DNA of 64,000 bases, taken from positions 1-64,000 of the forward strand of contig CALJIF010000040.1 of NCBI GenBank assembly GCA_937974275.1. The letters run 5' to 3'. The stretch is from an uncultured Flavobacteriales bacterium (GTDB taxonomy: Bacteria > Bacteroidota > Bacteroidia > Palsa-965). The notes under the pieces are model-generated. The model saw nothing but the letters and a program-made list of their open reading frames with translations, did not search any database and was not told where the DNA came from. Below are positions 24,856 through 33,928 of the stretch, piece after piece (positions within the stretch are counted from its first letter, which is position 1; every line of letters starts with the position of its first letter). The translations under genes were made by a program, and so were the position numbers.

Positions 24856-27570
24856 TTAGAAAGTACGGCTGTCTTTGCCGAATAAATGAACGAAGCCTTT
24901 CAGCTGTCGCGGCACTATGCCTTGTAAACGAACTTCATTAACCTGACACGTGTAGTAATAAACGCCATCCGTGCACAACTTGCCGGAATTCCTGTCGCGT
25001 CCGTCCCACATTATGTCGGGGTCGGTAGTTTCAAATACAAGCACGCCCCAACGATCATAAATTTTCAGATCAATACTTTCTACCTGACGATACGGGAATG
25101 GGATAAAGAAATCGTTATTGTTATCGCCGTTTGGTGTAAATACATTCGGCAGTTCATACGTAGGGCAATTTTCCAGACAGATTACATTGCTCAACACACT
25201 TTGATTACCAAACGTATCCAGGGCAGTAACGGCATAACATCCTGCAACACTGAATAGATTATCAAAAATTAAAGTTGTATCAGTGCTGACTGTAATGGTT
25301 GCTATTACTGCTAAACCGGCAGTATCCGTAGCGCTGTACCAAATGTTATACGAAACCACATCGTCCGTACTGCAGGTGCTCATGTTATTCGGATTCGTCC
25401 ACACCAGCTGGTTTAATCCAATGTAGCAGTCAGAATTGATAGCCAGAACCGGCGGACACGGAGCGGTTAAATCTTGTGGTGTATCACATTTTCGCTGTGA
25501 ACGATTCAGCAACATCGAAGGTAATGTAGCATTGAAATAAGAGCCATGTGCTTTTACATAATAACAGTACTGCACTCCGTTAACAAGTCCGGTATCGGTA
25601 TAAGTATTTGTTACAGAAAGTCCGATTGAATCCCAAACGAGAGTGGTATTGTTCTGACGGAAAATCGCGTATTCGTAATTCGTCCAAGGTGTTGAATCCT
25701 GCCAGGTTAAAATAACACTGTTATCTGCAGGTTGTGTGTTCAAATAAACAGACGATGCCGGCTGAGAATTGCCGATAAAGAAACTGCCGTTATTGCTGAA
25801 GAAGCCCAGTCGGTATGTGTAAGCCGTTCCTGCCGTATTCAAAGCAACATCAACAAAACTATCCGGCAATGTAGCAAATGAAGAAGCCGTAAGCGTGGTT
25901 ACTAATTGCGGTGAAGAACCAATCAGGAAGCCTGAATTACGCTCAATGATAATTTGATACGGTGGCGGATAAACCAACGTGTCGAAATCAATTCCATTGG
26001 CAAGCGCATTTGCCCAACGCAAATAAATCGTATCGCTGCCTCCCGTGCTCTGCACATCAACGTTGGTAATTACAGGCACGTCGCGTTTTAATTCGTTGCA
26101 AACCTCGGGTGAAGCATAACTTTCTGCTCCGTCTAAAAATACCGCGCAAACACGATAACAATAATCGATGCCCGGAATCAACCCTCCACCGTTATTGTTG
26201 TCGTTAAAGACAGTGTCATTTATCCCGGAATTAAGTGTGCCGATTAATTGGAATCCCGTGTATGCAGGAACTCCGGTTTCACATTGTGCAGGTGTCCAAC
26301 CGCTTGGACCGTTACGACGATAAATTTTATAACCTTTTACCGGATTACTCACCGGATTACAAGGATTCGGTGTCCAGTGCAAATTCATTTGCGAGCCTTG
26401 CGGATCTACAAATAAAGCAGGAGGCCCCGGCGACACTACGGTAATTTTAAATGTTTCAATATCTAACAATGGAACAGACGGATCGTCGTCTGTTGCTTTC
26501 ATGGTTACTATCCACGGTTGTAAGCGAATGTTCTCGCAGGTAGTTTGCCAATTGAATGTCGTAGCGTACGGCGTGTTATTAAAATTATTGTTGGGATTAA
26601 TTGAAGCGGCAGGATTTTCCTGAAAAGGACCGCCATAACCTTGAACCCTCACCAGATCTGCATTCGGATCAGAAGTAACAAAACTGAAATTAATTAATGT
26701 CCCCGCATCTACGCACAAATCGGGTATGTCGTCAATGTCAGGATTATCATTATTGCAATTGTTTTCTACATCAATAGACATATCACGAATAATCGTGCTC
26801 ACTTTAACACGATTTCCGTTAGGCAACTTTTTCCATTCCTCGATGTAAATACAAATATTGTACTTGCCTGCTACCTGAGGTGAACACCAAGATAAATCAC
26901 CGGTCACTGCATCAATTTGCATCAAACCACCACCCGCAATATCAGGTGTTACATAACCTCCAATCGGCAACCCATTCGTATCCAGACACGCCCCGATTTT
27001 GTACGATAAACTATCTCCATCAGGATCAACAGCACCCGGATTGTGATAAAAGCACTTGCCTCTGCACGCTTTATCCAACGGAATGTTCGTTAATGTTGGC
27101 GTGGAGTTACAACCAATAAATGGATCCACTGTTATCGTTGTTTGCAAATAGAACGGAACGTTCACGGAATTCGGAATATTCAAGATTCCGGCAACACGGT
27201 TAGGATCTTTAATGCTTACAACGTATGTGCCTGCACCGCTGTAGGTGTGAACGCTTTTATAATAATTAACCTGTGTATTCGGGTAATTCGCACCTAAAGG
27301 AATTCCCATTGTTGCAGGACTCGGACACGATCCAATAGGTCCTAATGTTCTGTTCGCTAAACGCTCCGTGCCGTCTCCCCAATCCACCACAAGTTCACAA
27401 CGATCTGCAGGACTTGCTGAATTTGTATATGTAGTTACTGTGGCCTCATATTGGTTGCTGCCAATACAACGAATGGTAATTTCTCCGGCAATATTGTGTG
27501 TTGCAAAAAGTTGACCTCCCGTTATAAGAAGCACAAATAATGCGGCGATATGTCGAACAAAAAATTTCAC
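24856..27570 (-). CDS. Large secreted protein with T9SS type B (gliding-type) sorting domain
   Basis: 904 residues with a signal peptide (MKFFVRHIAALFVLLITGGQLFA, followed by THNIAGEI). The N-terminal region (about 24-390) has the THNIAGEI opening and PKD/cadherin-like turns (GDLSWCSPQVAGKYNICIY) common in large Bacteroidota surface proteins. Fibronectin III-like domains with ENxTFVWDS-type patterns follow (about 390-800). The end is the CHU_C / gliding-motility-associated domain: NVFTPNGDNNNDFF, IYDRWGVLVFET, WDGRDRNSGKLCTDGVYYY. This class is exported by the T9SS and can be anchored to the surface or to moving adhesins. It starts directly after the lipoprotein gene stop. Confidence 0.85.
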   Translation of the reverse strand: MKFFVRHIAALFVLLITGGQLFATHNIAGEITIRCIGSNQYEATVTTYTNSASPADRCELVVDWGDGTERLANRTLGPIGSCPSPATMGIPLGANYPNTQVNYYKSVHTYSGAGTYVVSIKDPNRVAGILNIPNSVNVPFYLQTTITVDPFIGCNSTPTLTNIPLDKACRGKCFYHNPGAVDPDGDSLSYKIGACLDTNGLPIGGYVTPDIAGGGLMQIDAVTGDLSWCSPQVAGKYNICIYIEEWKKLPNGNRVKVSTIIRDMSIDVENNCNNDNPDIDDIPDLCVDAGTLINFSFVTSDPNADLVRVQGYGGPFQENPAASINPNNNFNNTPYATTFNWQTTCENIRLQPWIVTMKATDDDPSVPLLDIETFKITVVSPGPPALFVDPQGSQMNLHWTPNPCNPVSNPVKGYKIYRRNGPSGWTPAQCETGVPAYTGFQLIGTLNSGINDTVFNDNNNGGGLIPGIDYCYRVCAVFLDGAESYASPEVCNELKRDVPVITNVDVQSTGGSDTIYLRWANALANGIDFDTLVYPPPYQIIIERNSGFLIGSSPQLVTTLTASSFATLPDSFVDVALNTAGTAYTYRLGFFSNNGSFFIGNSQPASSVYLNTQPADNSVILTWQDSTPWTNYEYAIFRQNNTTLVWDSIGLSVTNTYTDTGLVNGVQYCYYVKAHGSYFNATLPSMLLNRSQRKCDTPQDLTAPCPPVLAINSDCYIGLNQLVWTNPNNMSTCSTDDVVSYNIWYSATDTAGLAVIATITVSTDTTLIFDNLFSVAGCYAVTALDTFGNQSVLSNVICLENCPTYELPNVFTPNGDNNNDFFIPFPYRQVESIDLKIYDRWGVLVFETTDPDIMWDGRDRNSGKLCTDGVYYYTCQVNEVRLQGIVPRQLKGFVHLFGKDSRTF

Positions 27571-28044
27571 TTATCGAATCAAAATTTCGCTGGGCGTTCG
27601 AACCAATTCACTTTTGTTTCCACGCTGATCTAAAAGAAAAGCATTAAACTGAATAGTGTCGTAAGGGATAAATGCTTTGTTAATCGTCAAATAAATATCC
27701 CCTTCCAAACCTTTCTGTCCATCCGGTAATTCAGGAATGCGATAATTATAAAACACGCTATCATTCGGGTCAACTGTTGTCGGGTTATCTACCACAGCAA
27801 ATGAACCGTCAGGCTTTTGGTAATACAGCGTAAGCACCATGTTGGAATCGGTAGAATTAACGGCTATCCCGATATCACCATCACCATCAGTAAATGAGAA
27901 TACAGCTTTGAGCGTATCATTGGTACCGGTTTGTACAAACTGTTTGAATTTCAACATCGGCTCTGCAGGATACACAGGCTCCGGTTTGCAGGAAACAAAA
28001 TTCCAGACAACGGCAATCAACGCAATAGAAACAATACTTCTCAT
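27571..28044 (-). CDS. Predicted lipoprotein, function unknown
   Basis: 157 residues from ATG 28044 (MRSIVSIALIAVVWNFVSC, lipobox Cys19); an ATG four codons earlier at 28056 is also possible. The mature part has a FSFTDGDGDIGIAVN segment, seen in Bacteroidota lipoproteins with a beta-sandwich, and ends in strand-rich sequence. Its stop is immediately adjacent to the start of the large T9SS type B gene, so the two are very probably translated from one mRNA and may cooperate at the cell surface. Confidence 0.7.
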   Translation of the reverse strand: MRSIVSIALIAVVWNFVSCKPEPVYPAEPMLKFKQFVQTGTNDTLKAVFSFTDGDGDIGIAVNSTDSNMVLTLYYQKPDGSFAVVDNPTTVDPNDSVFYNYRIPELPDGQKGLEGDIYLTINKAFIPYDTIQFNAFLLDQRGNKSELVRTPSEILIR

Positions 28045-28134
28045 AACCACGAACATTAAAGGTACTAAATTGAAGCTAGATTTCCTCCTATTTTCACATT
28101 CGGTAACAATTCGGCGGAATGTGGTGGTTAAACC

Positions 28135-29262
28135 TCAATAAGCGATTACCTGTTCTTCAATCATTTCCGGCAACGAACGTTCTTCGTACTGTTGATTACG
28201 CAGTTGAGGCTCAAAACCGGCTTCTTCAATGGCTTTCATGATGCCTTTGTAGGTAAAACGATGCGGAGCTCCTGCAGCGGAAACTACGTTTTCTTCAATC
28301 ATGATCGAACCGAAGTCGTTGGCTCCTCCATGTAAACATAATTGCGCCACTTCTTTGCCAACAGTCAGCCAGGAAGCTTGAATGTTTTCAATATTTGGCA
28401 GCATAATCCTGCACATGGCCAGCATACGAATGTATTCATCTCCATTCACAGAGTTGGATACTCCTTTAACACGTTTCAACAATGTGCCGTCATCCTGAAA
28501 AGGCCACGGAATAAATGCTATGAAGCCTTTGCTGTTCGCCGGCTTTTCCGATTGTACTTCACGCAACCATACTAAATGTTCGAAACGCTCATACACAGTT
28601 TCAATATGCCCGAACATCATTGTAGCAGACGTTGTTAAGCCTAACTGGTGTGCAGCACGCATTACATCTAACCATTCTTTACCTCCGCACTTGCCCTTAG
28701 AAATCAAACGACGCACACGATCGTTTAGAATCTCAGCTCCTGCTCCGGGCAAAGAATCAAGACCTGCTTCCATTAAAGCACTTAATACTTCTGTGTGACT
28801 TTTGCCTTCCAGCTTTGAAATATGGGCGATTTCAGGCGGTCCGAGCGCGTGCAATTTCAGGTTAGGATATAACGACTTCAATTCACGAAACAGATCCGTA
28901 TAAAATTTTAAGCCCAACTCCGGGTGATGTCCGCCTTGCAACAATAACTGTTCTCCTCCTAAACGAAACGTTTCCTCAATCTTACGTTTATACGTTGGAA
29001 TGTCAGTAATATAGCTTTCTGCATGTCCGGGGATACGATAGAAATTACAGAACTTACAATTTGCAATACACACGTTGGTAGTATTGACATTGCGGTCGAT
29101 AATCCAGGTTACCTTCTTGCTGTTCTTTTTTCTTTTTTTGCGCAGTTCATTCGCCACAAACATCAATTCTGATGTGGGAGCGGTTTGAAACAATTGTATG
29201 CCCTCTTCAATGGACAAAAATTCATCATTCAGTGCGCGTTGTAATAGTTGTTCGTTGTTCAT
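28135..29262 (-). CDS. mqnC: Cyclic dehypoxanthine futalosine synthase
   Basis: 375 residues from ATG 29262. A radical-SAM enzyme of the futalosine menaquinone pathway that cyclises dehypoxanthine futalosine. The 4Fe-4S Cys are 65, 69 and 72 (CIANCKFC). Family marks are DRNVNTTNVC, LLLQGGHHPELGL, LHALGPPEI, TTSATMMFGHIET, FIPWPFQDDGT, and the MqnC-type GGANDFGSIMIEENVVSAAG. The last motif separates it from MqnE. The other mqn genes are not in the window, apart from a possible link to ubiX at 53 kb. Confidence 0.9.
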   Translation of the reverse strand: MNNEQLLQRALNDEFLSIEEGIQLFQTAPTSELMFVANELRKKRKKNSKKVTWIIDRNVNTTNVCIANCKFCNFYRIPGHAESYITDIPTYKRKIEETFRLGGEQLLLQGGHHPELGLKFYTDLFRELKSLYPNLKLHALGPPEIAHISKLEGKSHTEVLSALMEAGLDSLPGAGAEILNDRVRRLISKGKCGGKEWLDVMRAAHQLGLTTSATMMFGHIETVYERFEHLVWLREVQSEKPANSKGFIAFIPWPFQDDGTLLKRVKGVSNSVNGDEYIRMLAMCRIMLPNIENIQASWLTVGKEVAQLCLHGGANDFGSIMIEENVVSAAGAPHRFTYKGIMKAIEEAGFEPQLRNQQYEERSLPEMIEEQVIAY

Positions 29263-29373
29263 GCCGTAATGTTTGGGCTGATGAAATAACAACACATGAA
29301 TGATTTTGTTGGCGATACCAACGCTGTTTCACGTGTAATTAATAATTACTTTTAGCTGACAAAATTACGAAAC

Positions 29374-30798
29374 ATGATACGATTGAAGCGCGCAACTACT
29401 GCAAAAGGCGGAGATGCACTGATAATAGCTACTTCCAAGGATGCGGATCTTTCAGTTCACGGTTTTAGTGCCGATGAGGTGAACTATATAGAACAATCTT
29501 TCCGGAAAGAGAAGAAGCAAGTTTTATTCACGGGCCCGCATGGCACGTTGCTGGTTTTCTTAAAAGAGGAGAAGCCTGAAGATCATCTTACAATGGAGTT
29601 CGCGCGTCGTGCAGGAGCGTCCGCAGCAGGGCTTTGTGCTGATCATAAACTTAATGAAGTAGAATTTTTGGATGCAGACAGCGACGAACAATGGTCTGCG
29701 GCTTTCGCTGAAGGATTTTTACTGAGCACCTATAAATTCGATAAGTACAAGAAAAAGAATTCCAAAGGCGACGGTACGCCGTCATTAACAGTGATAGGTT
29801 CGCACGTTTCCGAGAAGAAATTGAAGCATCTCGAAATTGTGGTTCAGGCCACATGCACTGCGCGTAATTGGGTTAATGAGCCGGTAAATGCGCTTAGTGC
29901 AACTACACTTGCAGCCGAGTTCAGACGACTTGGTAAAGACGCGGGATTTAAAGTTGAGGTACTCAATAAATCAAAAATTACGGCGTTAAAAATGGGCGGT
30001 TTGTTGGCAGTGAATGCCGGCAGCGATGAACCACCGACATTTACCATTATGGAATACAAACCCGCCGGCGCAAAGAATAAAAAGCCCGTAATGCTGGTTG
30101 GTAAAGGAGTAGTGTACGATACCGGTGGAAATAACCTGAAAACCGGCGCGGGAATGGAAACCATGAAATGCGATATGGCAGGTGCTGCAGCGGTTGGTGC
30201 CGCTATGTGGGCCATTGCAAAAGCAAAATTACCCGTGCACGTAATGGCTGTCGTTCCGGCAACAGATAATCGCATTAATGGTTCTGCTTATGTGGCGGGC
30301 GATGTGATTACCATGTACAACGGACTGACCGTTGAAGTGCTGAATACAGATGCTGAAGGGCGTTTGATTCTTGCGGACGCGTTAAGTTATGCTGAACGTT
30401 TTAAGCCGGAGTTGGTGCTTGATTTCGCAACGCTTACCGGTGCTGCAATGGCGGCTATCGGGCAATATGGAGTGGTGTGCATGGGCACGGCTGCTGAAAC
30501 ACAAAAACAAAAACTGCGCGAGGCAGGAAATGCGGTGTACGAGCGCCTTGCAGAGTTTCCATTCTGGGATGAATATGATGAGTTAATTAAGTCGGATGTT
30601 GCTGAAATAAAAAACATCGGCGGACCCTACGGTGGAGCAATAACTGCAGGTAAATTCTTGTCGCGCTTTGTTTCTGCGCCATGGATGCACTTCGATATAG
30701 CGGGCCCCGCATTTTTAGCAGCCAAAGAAACATACAAACCAAAAGGCGGCACAGGAGTTGGTGTGCGTTTCTTATTCGAATTTATTTCCCGTTACTAG
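29374..30798 (+). CDS. pepA: Leucyl aminopeptidase, M17 family
   Basis: 474 residues, cytoplasmic di-metal aminopeptidase that releases N-terminal residues from peptides. The metal and catalytic motifs are complete: GKGVVYDTGGNNLK, ETMKCDMAGAAAV and NTDAEGRLILADAL (near residue 325), then DFATLTGAA and GGAITAGKFLS. The N-terminal macro-like domain is less conserved, as usual. It is followed after three bases by an orphan gene. The symbol is used in the broad M17 sense. Confidence 0.88.
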   Translation: MIRLKRATTAKGGDALIIATSKDADLSVHGFSADEVNYIEQSFRKEKKQVLFTGPHGTLLVFLKEEKPEDHLTMEFARRAGASAAGLCADHKLNEVEFLDADSDEQWSAAFAEGFLLSTYKFDKYKKKNSKGDGTPSLTVIGSHVSEKKLKHLEIVVQATCTARNWVNEPVNALSATTLAAEFRRLGKDAGFKVEVLNKSKITALKMGGLLAVNAGSDEPPTFTIMEYKPAGAKNKKPVMLVGKGVVYDTGGNNLKTGAGMETMKCDMAGAAAVGAAMWAIAKAKLPVHVMAVVPATDNRINGSAYVAGDVITMYNGLTVEVLNTDAEGRLILADALSYAERFKPELVLDFATLTGAAMAAIGQYGVVCMGTAAETQKQKLREAGNAVYERLAEFPFWDEYDELIKSDVAEIKNIGGPYGGAITAGKFLSRFVSAPWMHFDIAGPAFLAAKETYKPKGGTGVGVRFLFEFISRY

Positions 30799-30801
30799 CA
30801 C

Positions 30802-31953
30802 ATGCGCATCTTAACGCAAAATTCACTGAACCATGTTATACTGATCATCGGTTGGTGCTTTTTGTGTGTTGCCTTCAAGTCAGAACAGCCTACAAGCAAG
30901 TATTTGTATTACGCGGTTTACGATGCTCAGGCAGCGACGAATCATATCGTGCACATCAAACGGCATAAAGTGTTGAATGGTGTTTTGCAAGCGCCGGAAA
31001 CCTGGATGGATGTAGTCACAAAAAAAGCAGGTGACAAAGTTCCGTCCATTCGCTTCGATCTTGGTCCGAATACCATTCACAAGAACAGATGGCTGGTTAC
31101 ACATTATGGTAATGTCATAGATCTGAAAGAAAAAAAAGTCAGTGTTGACGGACATGACCAGGTGTTGAAATTGGGTAAAGACTCCATTGTTTTCTTTACC
31201 AACGACATTTTCAAAGGGAAGTATTATTCATACCTAAATTTGCAGGACGGGCAGTACAAGCAAATCACCGCTCCCGGATTTCGTCCCGTAAAAAACCGTG
31301 AAGTAGAAGCAGACGGCGCGTTGAAATATTTCAGAATCTGGTATTTTCCTGAATCTGCAGCACGACAAGAGTTAGTAAAAGATGCAGGTTACGGTGAAGA
31401 CGTGAGTTTAATTCCAAATGCAAAACCGCAGTTGCCGTTGCACTGGATTTCGCTTGATGAGTTTATCTATCCATATTACAATGCCGCACACACCAATCTT
31501 TCTATCATGAAAGTTAACGTTCTGAGTGGAAAATCAGAGAGAATAGGAGGGTTTGACAATCTACCCGAAAATCATGTGGTGTCAAAATTCATCTCCACGG
31601 TTGATGGCCGATTAGTATACAAATGCGCAGCAGGGCTCTTAGAAATTGATGTTGCAAAAAAAGTTGTGAAACCCATGGATAAATGGCCGGCCGGAAATGA
31701 CTTTTTTATCGGTGTAACTCCGGATCCTAAAAACGGAAACACAATTTGGTGGAAGGATCAGAAAATTGGTGCGTACTTTTGCGATCCGTTTGCAGCAACT
31801 ACAAGTGCCGATGGCATCGCACTTCCGGTAGAAATGTTGATGGGAGGAGAACGTTTTTTGATGGGCGCGGGTGTTTGGACAACATCGTCCGGAAAATGGA
31901 AAACGGTTGGAGACAGCGATCTGTCTGCGGTTTTAGGTTGGACACAGGAATAA
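30802..31953 (+). CDS. Orphan exported protein, possible propeller-like fold
   Basis: 383 residues with an N-terminal hydrophobic segment (about 9-24) and a Cys in FLCVAF that could serve as a signal or lipobox. The body contains repeated short strand motifs resembling propeller blades (GNVIDLKEKKVSV, GKYYSYLNLQDGQYKQIT, ISTVDGRLVYKCAAGLLEIDV). I do not recognise a family and assign no function. It is wedged between pepA and pdxA with gaps of 3 and 12 bases, so it is probably co-transcribed with both. Confidence 0.65.
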   Translation: MRILTQNSLNHVILIIGWCFLCVAFKSEQPTSKYLYYAVYDAQAATNHIVHIKRHKVLNGVLQAPETWMDVVTKKAGDKVPSIRFDLGPNTIHKNRWLVTHYGNVIDLKEKKVSVDGHDQVLKLGKDSIVFFTNDIFKGKYYSYLNLQDGQYKQITAPGFRPVKNREVEADGALKYFRIWYFPESAARQELVKDAGYGEDVSLIPNAKPQLPLHWISLDEFIYPYYNAAHTNLSIMKVNVLSGKSERIGGFDNLPENHVVSKFISTVDGRLVYKCAAGLLEIDVAKKVVKPMDKWPAGNDFFIGVTPDPKNGNTIWWKDQKIGAYFCDPFAATTSADGIALPVEMLMGGERFLMGAGVWTTSSGKWKTVGDSDLSAVLGWTQE

Positions 31954-31965
31954 AGAAAAGTCATT

Positions 31966-33036
31966 ATGTCGGAACAGGATAAGATTATAGTCGGAATTAC
32001 TCAGGGTGATCATAACGGCATCGGACCGGAAGTTGTCATGAAAGCTCTTGCAGATCCGCTTATTACGGAAATATGTACTCCTGTAATTTTTTCCTCACAA
32101 AAGGTACTTCATGCGTGGCGCAAGGTTTTGGGCGAAGAAGAAATTAATCCGCATGTGGTGCGCGATTGGAACCAGATTAACAGCAAGAAAATAAATCTTT
32201 TTAACTGTTTTGATGAAGAGATTAACGTGCAACCCGGTAGTGCCGATGGAACTGCAGGAGCATATGCATTACGAGCTTTGGATGCTGCAGTTAGCGCAGT
32301 GAAGGCCGGACACATTCATACAATTGTTACCGCACCGTTAGATAAACATACTGTGGCTATCGGTTCTCCGGGATTTAAAGGACACACGGAATATTTGCAG
32401 GAAAAGGATGGCGCTTCGGGCTCGTTAATGATTTTAATGCAGGATAATTTGCGTGTGGGTTTGGTTACAGGACACATGCCACTAAAAGATGTGGCAAATG
32501 CCGTAACCAAAGAACGGATCATTGCTAAAGCGCAAATGCTGCACAAATCGTTAATTGCCGATTTCGGTATACGAAAACCGCGCATCGCTGTTTTAGGTTT
32601 GAATCCGCATGCAGGGGATAATGGAGAATTAGGCCAAGAAGAACAGGAAATTATCAGTCCGGCGATAGAGCAATTGCGACAGGAAAATATTTGGGCTTTT
32701 GGGCCGTATCCCGCAGATGGCTTTTTCGGTTCGGGAAACTGGAAAAATTTCGACGGCGTATTAGCCATGTATCACGATCAGGGCCTTGCGCCGTTCAAAG
32801 CTTTGTCATTCTCGGGTGGCGTAAACTTCACGGCGGGCCTGAGTTTTGTCCGCACTTCCCCGGATCACGGCACCGCATACGATATCGCAGGAAAAAACAC
32901 CGCAGATCCAAGTTCTTTACGTCAGGCGATCTATTCCGCGATCGATATTTATCGTAAACGAAACGAATGGGCGGAAATCGCTTCAAATCCGCTCCCTTTT
33001 CAACCGCGTCAAAAGGAACATCGGGAGCGTTATTAG
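31966..33036 (+). CDS. pdxA: 4-hydroxythreonine-4-phosphate dehydrogenase
   Basis: 356 residues; NAD-dependent enzyme of the DXP-dependent pyridoxal phosphate pathway. Typical elements are GITQGDHNGIGPEV at the start, FKGHTEYLQ with a metal His, LGLNPHAGDNGELGQEE, PADGFFGSGN, MYHDQGLAPFK and the end SPDHGTAYDIAGK. The length is slightly longer than E. coli PdxA. A weak terminator-like hairpin follows the stop. Confidence 0.94.
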   Translation: MSEQDKIIVGITQGDHNGIGPEVVMKALADPLITEICTPVIFSSQKVLHAWRKVLGEEEINPHVVRDWNQINSKKINLFNCFDEEINVQPGSADGTAGAYALRALDAAVSAVKAGHIHTIVTAPLDKHTVAIGSPGFKGHTEYLQEKDGASGSLMILMQDNLRVGLVTGHMPLKDVANAVTKERIIAKAQMLHKSLIADFGIRKPRIAVLGLNPHAGDNGELGQEEQEIISPAIEQLRQENIWAFGPYPADGFFGSGNWKNFDGVLAMYHDQGLAPFKALSFSGGVNFTAGLSFVRTSPDHGTAYDIAGKNTADPSSLRQAIYSAIDIYRKRNEWAEIASNPLPFQPRQKEHRERY

Positions 33037-33038
33037 GC

Positions 33039-33076
33039 TTTTGGTCGAAAAAACGACTGCCAAAATCAATTTTTTT
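33039..33076 (+). terminator. Possible weak terminator after pdxA
   Basis: An imperfect hairpin (TTTTGG..TCG / CGA..CCAAAA) is followed four bases later by T7. A promoter-like element lies downstream, so pdxA and yceD could be separate units. Confidence 0.4.
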
Positions 33077-33109
33077 GATCGTTTCCCTCAAATTTCTACA
33101 AAAACCTTG

Positions 33110-33138
33110 TTGATTTGTGGTGATTTTGAGTAGTTTTG
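33110..33138 (+). promoter_or_regulatory. Probable promoter for the yceD-rpmF-plsX-fabH block
   Basis: TTG at 33110-33112, 18 bases, then a perfect TAGTTTTG at 33131-33138. Transcription would start near 33144, about 20 bases before the yceD ATG at 33165. Confidence 0.55.
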
Positions 33139-33164
33139 CCACCCTCTTGAGAAAACCGTCTTTC

Positions 33165-33707
33165 ATGGAACGTGATAGAAATTTGGTAGTGAAGTTTTCG
33201 GGTCTGAAAGATGGGTTGCATCAGTTGGAGTTTGCTGTGGACAAAAAGTTCTTTGAGTCGTATCCACAGTCTGAAATTTGTGATGGAAGTGTGTTGGTTC
33301 ACCTCAACTTAACGAAATCGCCGCAAATGCTGGTGTTGGAATTCAACGCCACAGGTGCTGTAACGTTAGAGTGTGACCGCTGCATTGGACAATTTCAATA
33401 TCCGGTGAAGTGGGAACGTAAGATGGTGGTGAATTTACACGCCGACGAATTCGCAGATGATGATGACCTTATTTCATTGCCGGAATCGGCCGTGGATCTT
33501 TATATAGGTCAATACGTTTACGAATTCACAATGCTGAGTTTGCCTGCACGAAAGGTATGCGACGAAGCCGGATCAGGTCAACAATGCGATCCGGAAGTAA
33601 TTGCAAAATTGATGCAAGTGGAACACAAGCAAGAAGAAAATCCTTCCGACGACGGAGAGTCAGATCCACGTTGGCAAGCACTGAAGAATATTAAATTTGA
33701 GAATTGA
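33165..33707 (+). CDS. yceD: YceD/DUF177 family protein
   Basis: 180 residues from ATG 33165 (MERDRNLVVKFSGLKDG); the frame upstream overlaps the promoter. It carries the DUF177 signature: LECDRCIGQFQYPV and a second Cys pair in VCDEAGSGQQCDP, with the acidic ADEFADDDDLISLPESAVDL between. In many bacteria yceD stands directly before rpmF and the plsX-fab genes, as here, and is linked to 23S rRNA accumulation. It lies 20 bases before rpmF. Confidence 0.88.
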   Translation: MERDRNLVVKFSGLKDGLHQLEFAVDKKFFESYPQSEICDGSVLVHLNLTKSPQMLVLEFNATGAVTLECDRCIGQFQYPVKWERKMVVNLHADEFADDDDLISLPESAVDLYIGQYVYEFTMLSLPARKVCDEAGSGQQCDPEVIAKLMQVEHKQEENPSDDGESDPRWQALKNIKFEN

Positions 33708-33727
33708 TAGTTTAAAACAATTGAACA

Positions 33728-33913
33728 ATGCCAAATCCTAAAAAACGTCACTCGAAAAGCCGTCGCGATAAGCGTCGTACGCACTACAAAGCCGGAGCAC
33801 CTAACGTTGCGGTTTGTTCAGTAACAGGTGAAGCACATTTGTGGCACCGCGCGTACTGGCATGATGGTGCCTTGTACTACAAAGGCAAAGTAGTTCTCGA
33901 GAAGAAAGACTAA
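33728..33913 (+). CDS. rpmF: Ribosomal protein bL32
   Basis: 61 residues, basic, start MPNPKKRHSKSRRDKRRTHYKA. It has a single Cys (VAVCSVTGEAHLWHR) and not the four of the zinc-binding form, so it is the zinc-independent type common in Bacteroidota. It stands between yceD and plsX in the conserved order. Confidence 0.96.
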   Translation: MPNPKKRHSKSRRDKRRTHYKAGAPNVAVCSVTGEAHLWHRAYWHDGALYYKGKVVLEKKD

Positions 33914-33928
33914 TCCGAAAATCGATTT

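Noticed and set aside
28135..29262. MqnE rather than MqnC
   Set aside because: The GGANDFGSIMIEENVV motif and the TATMMFGH-like region fit MqnC; MqnE has a different C-terminal signature.
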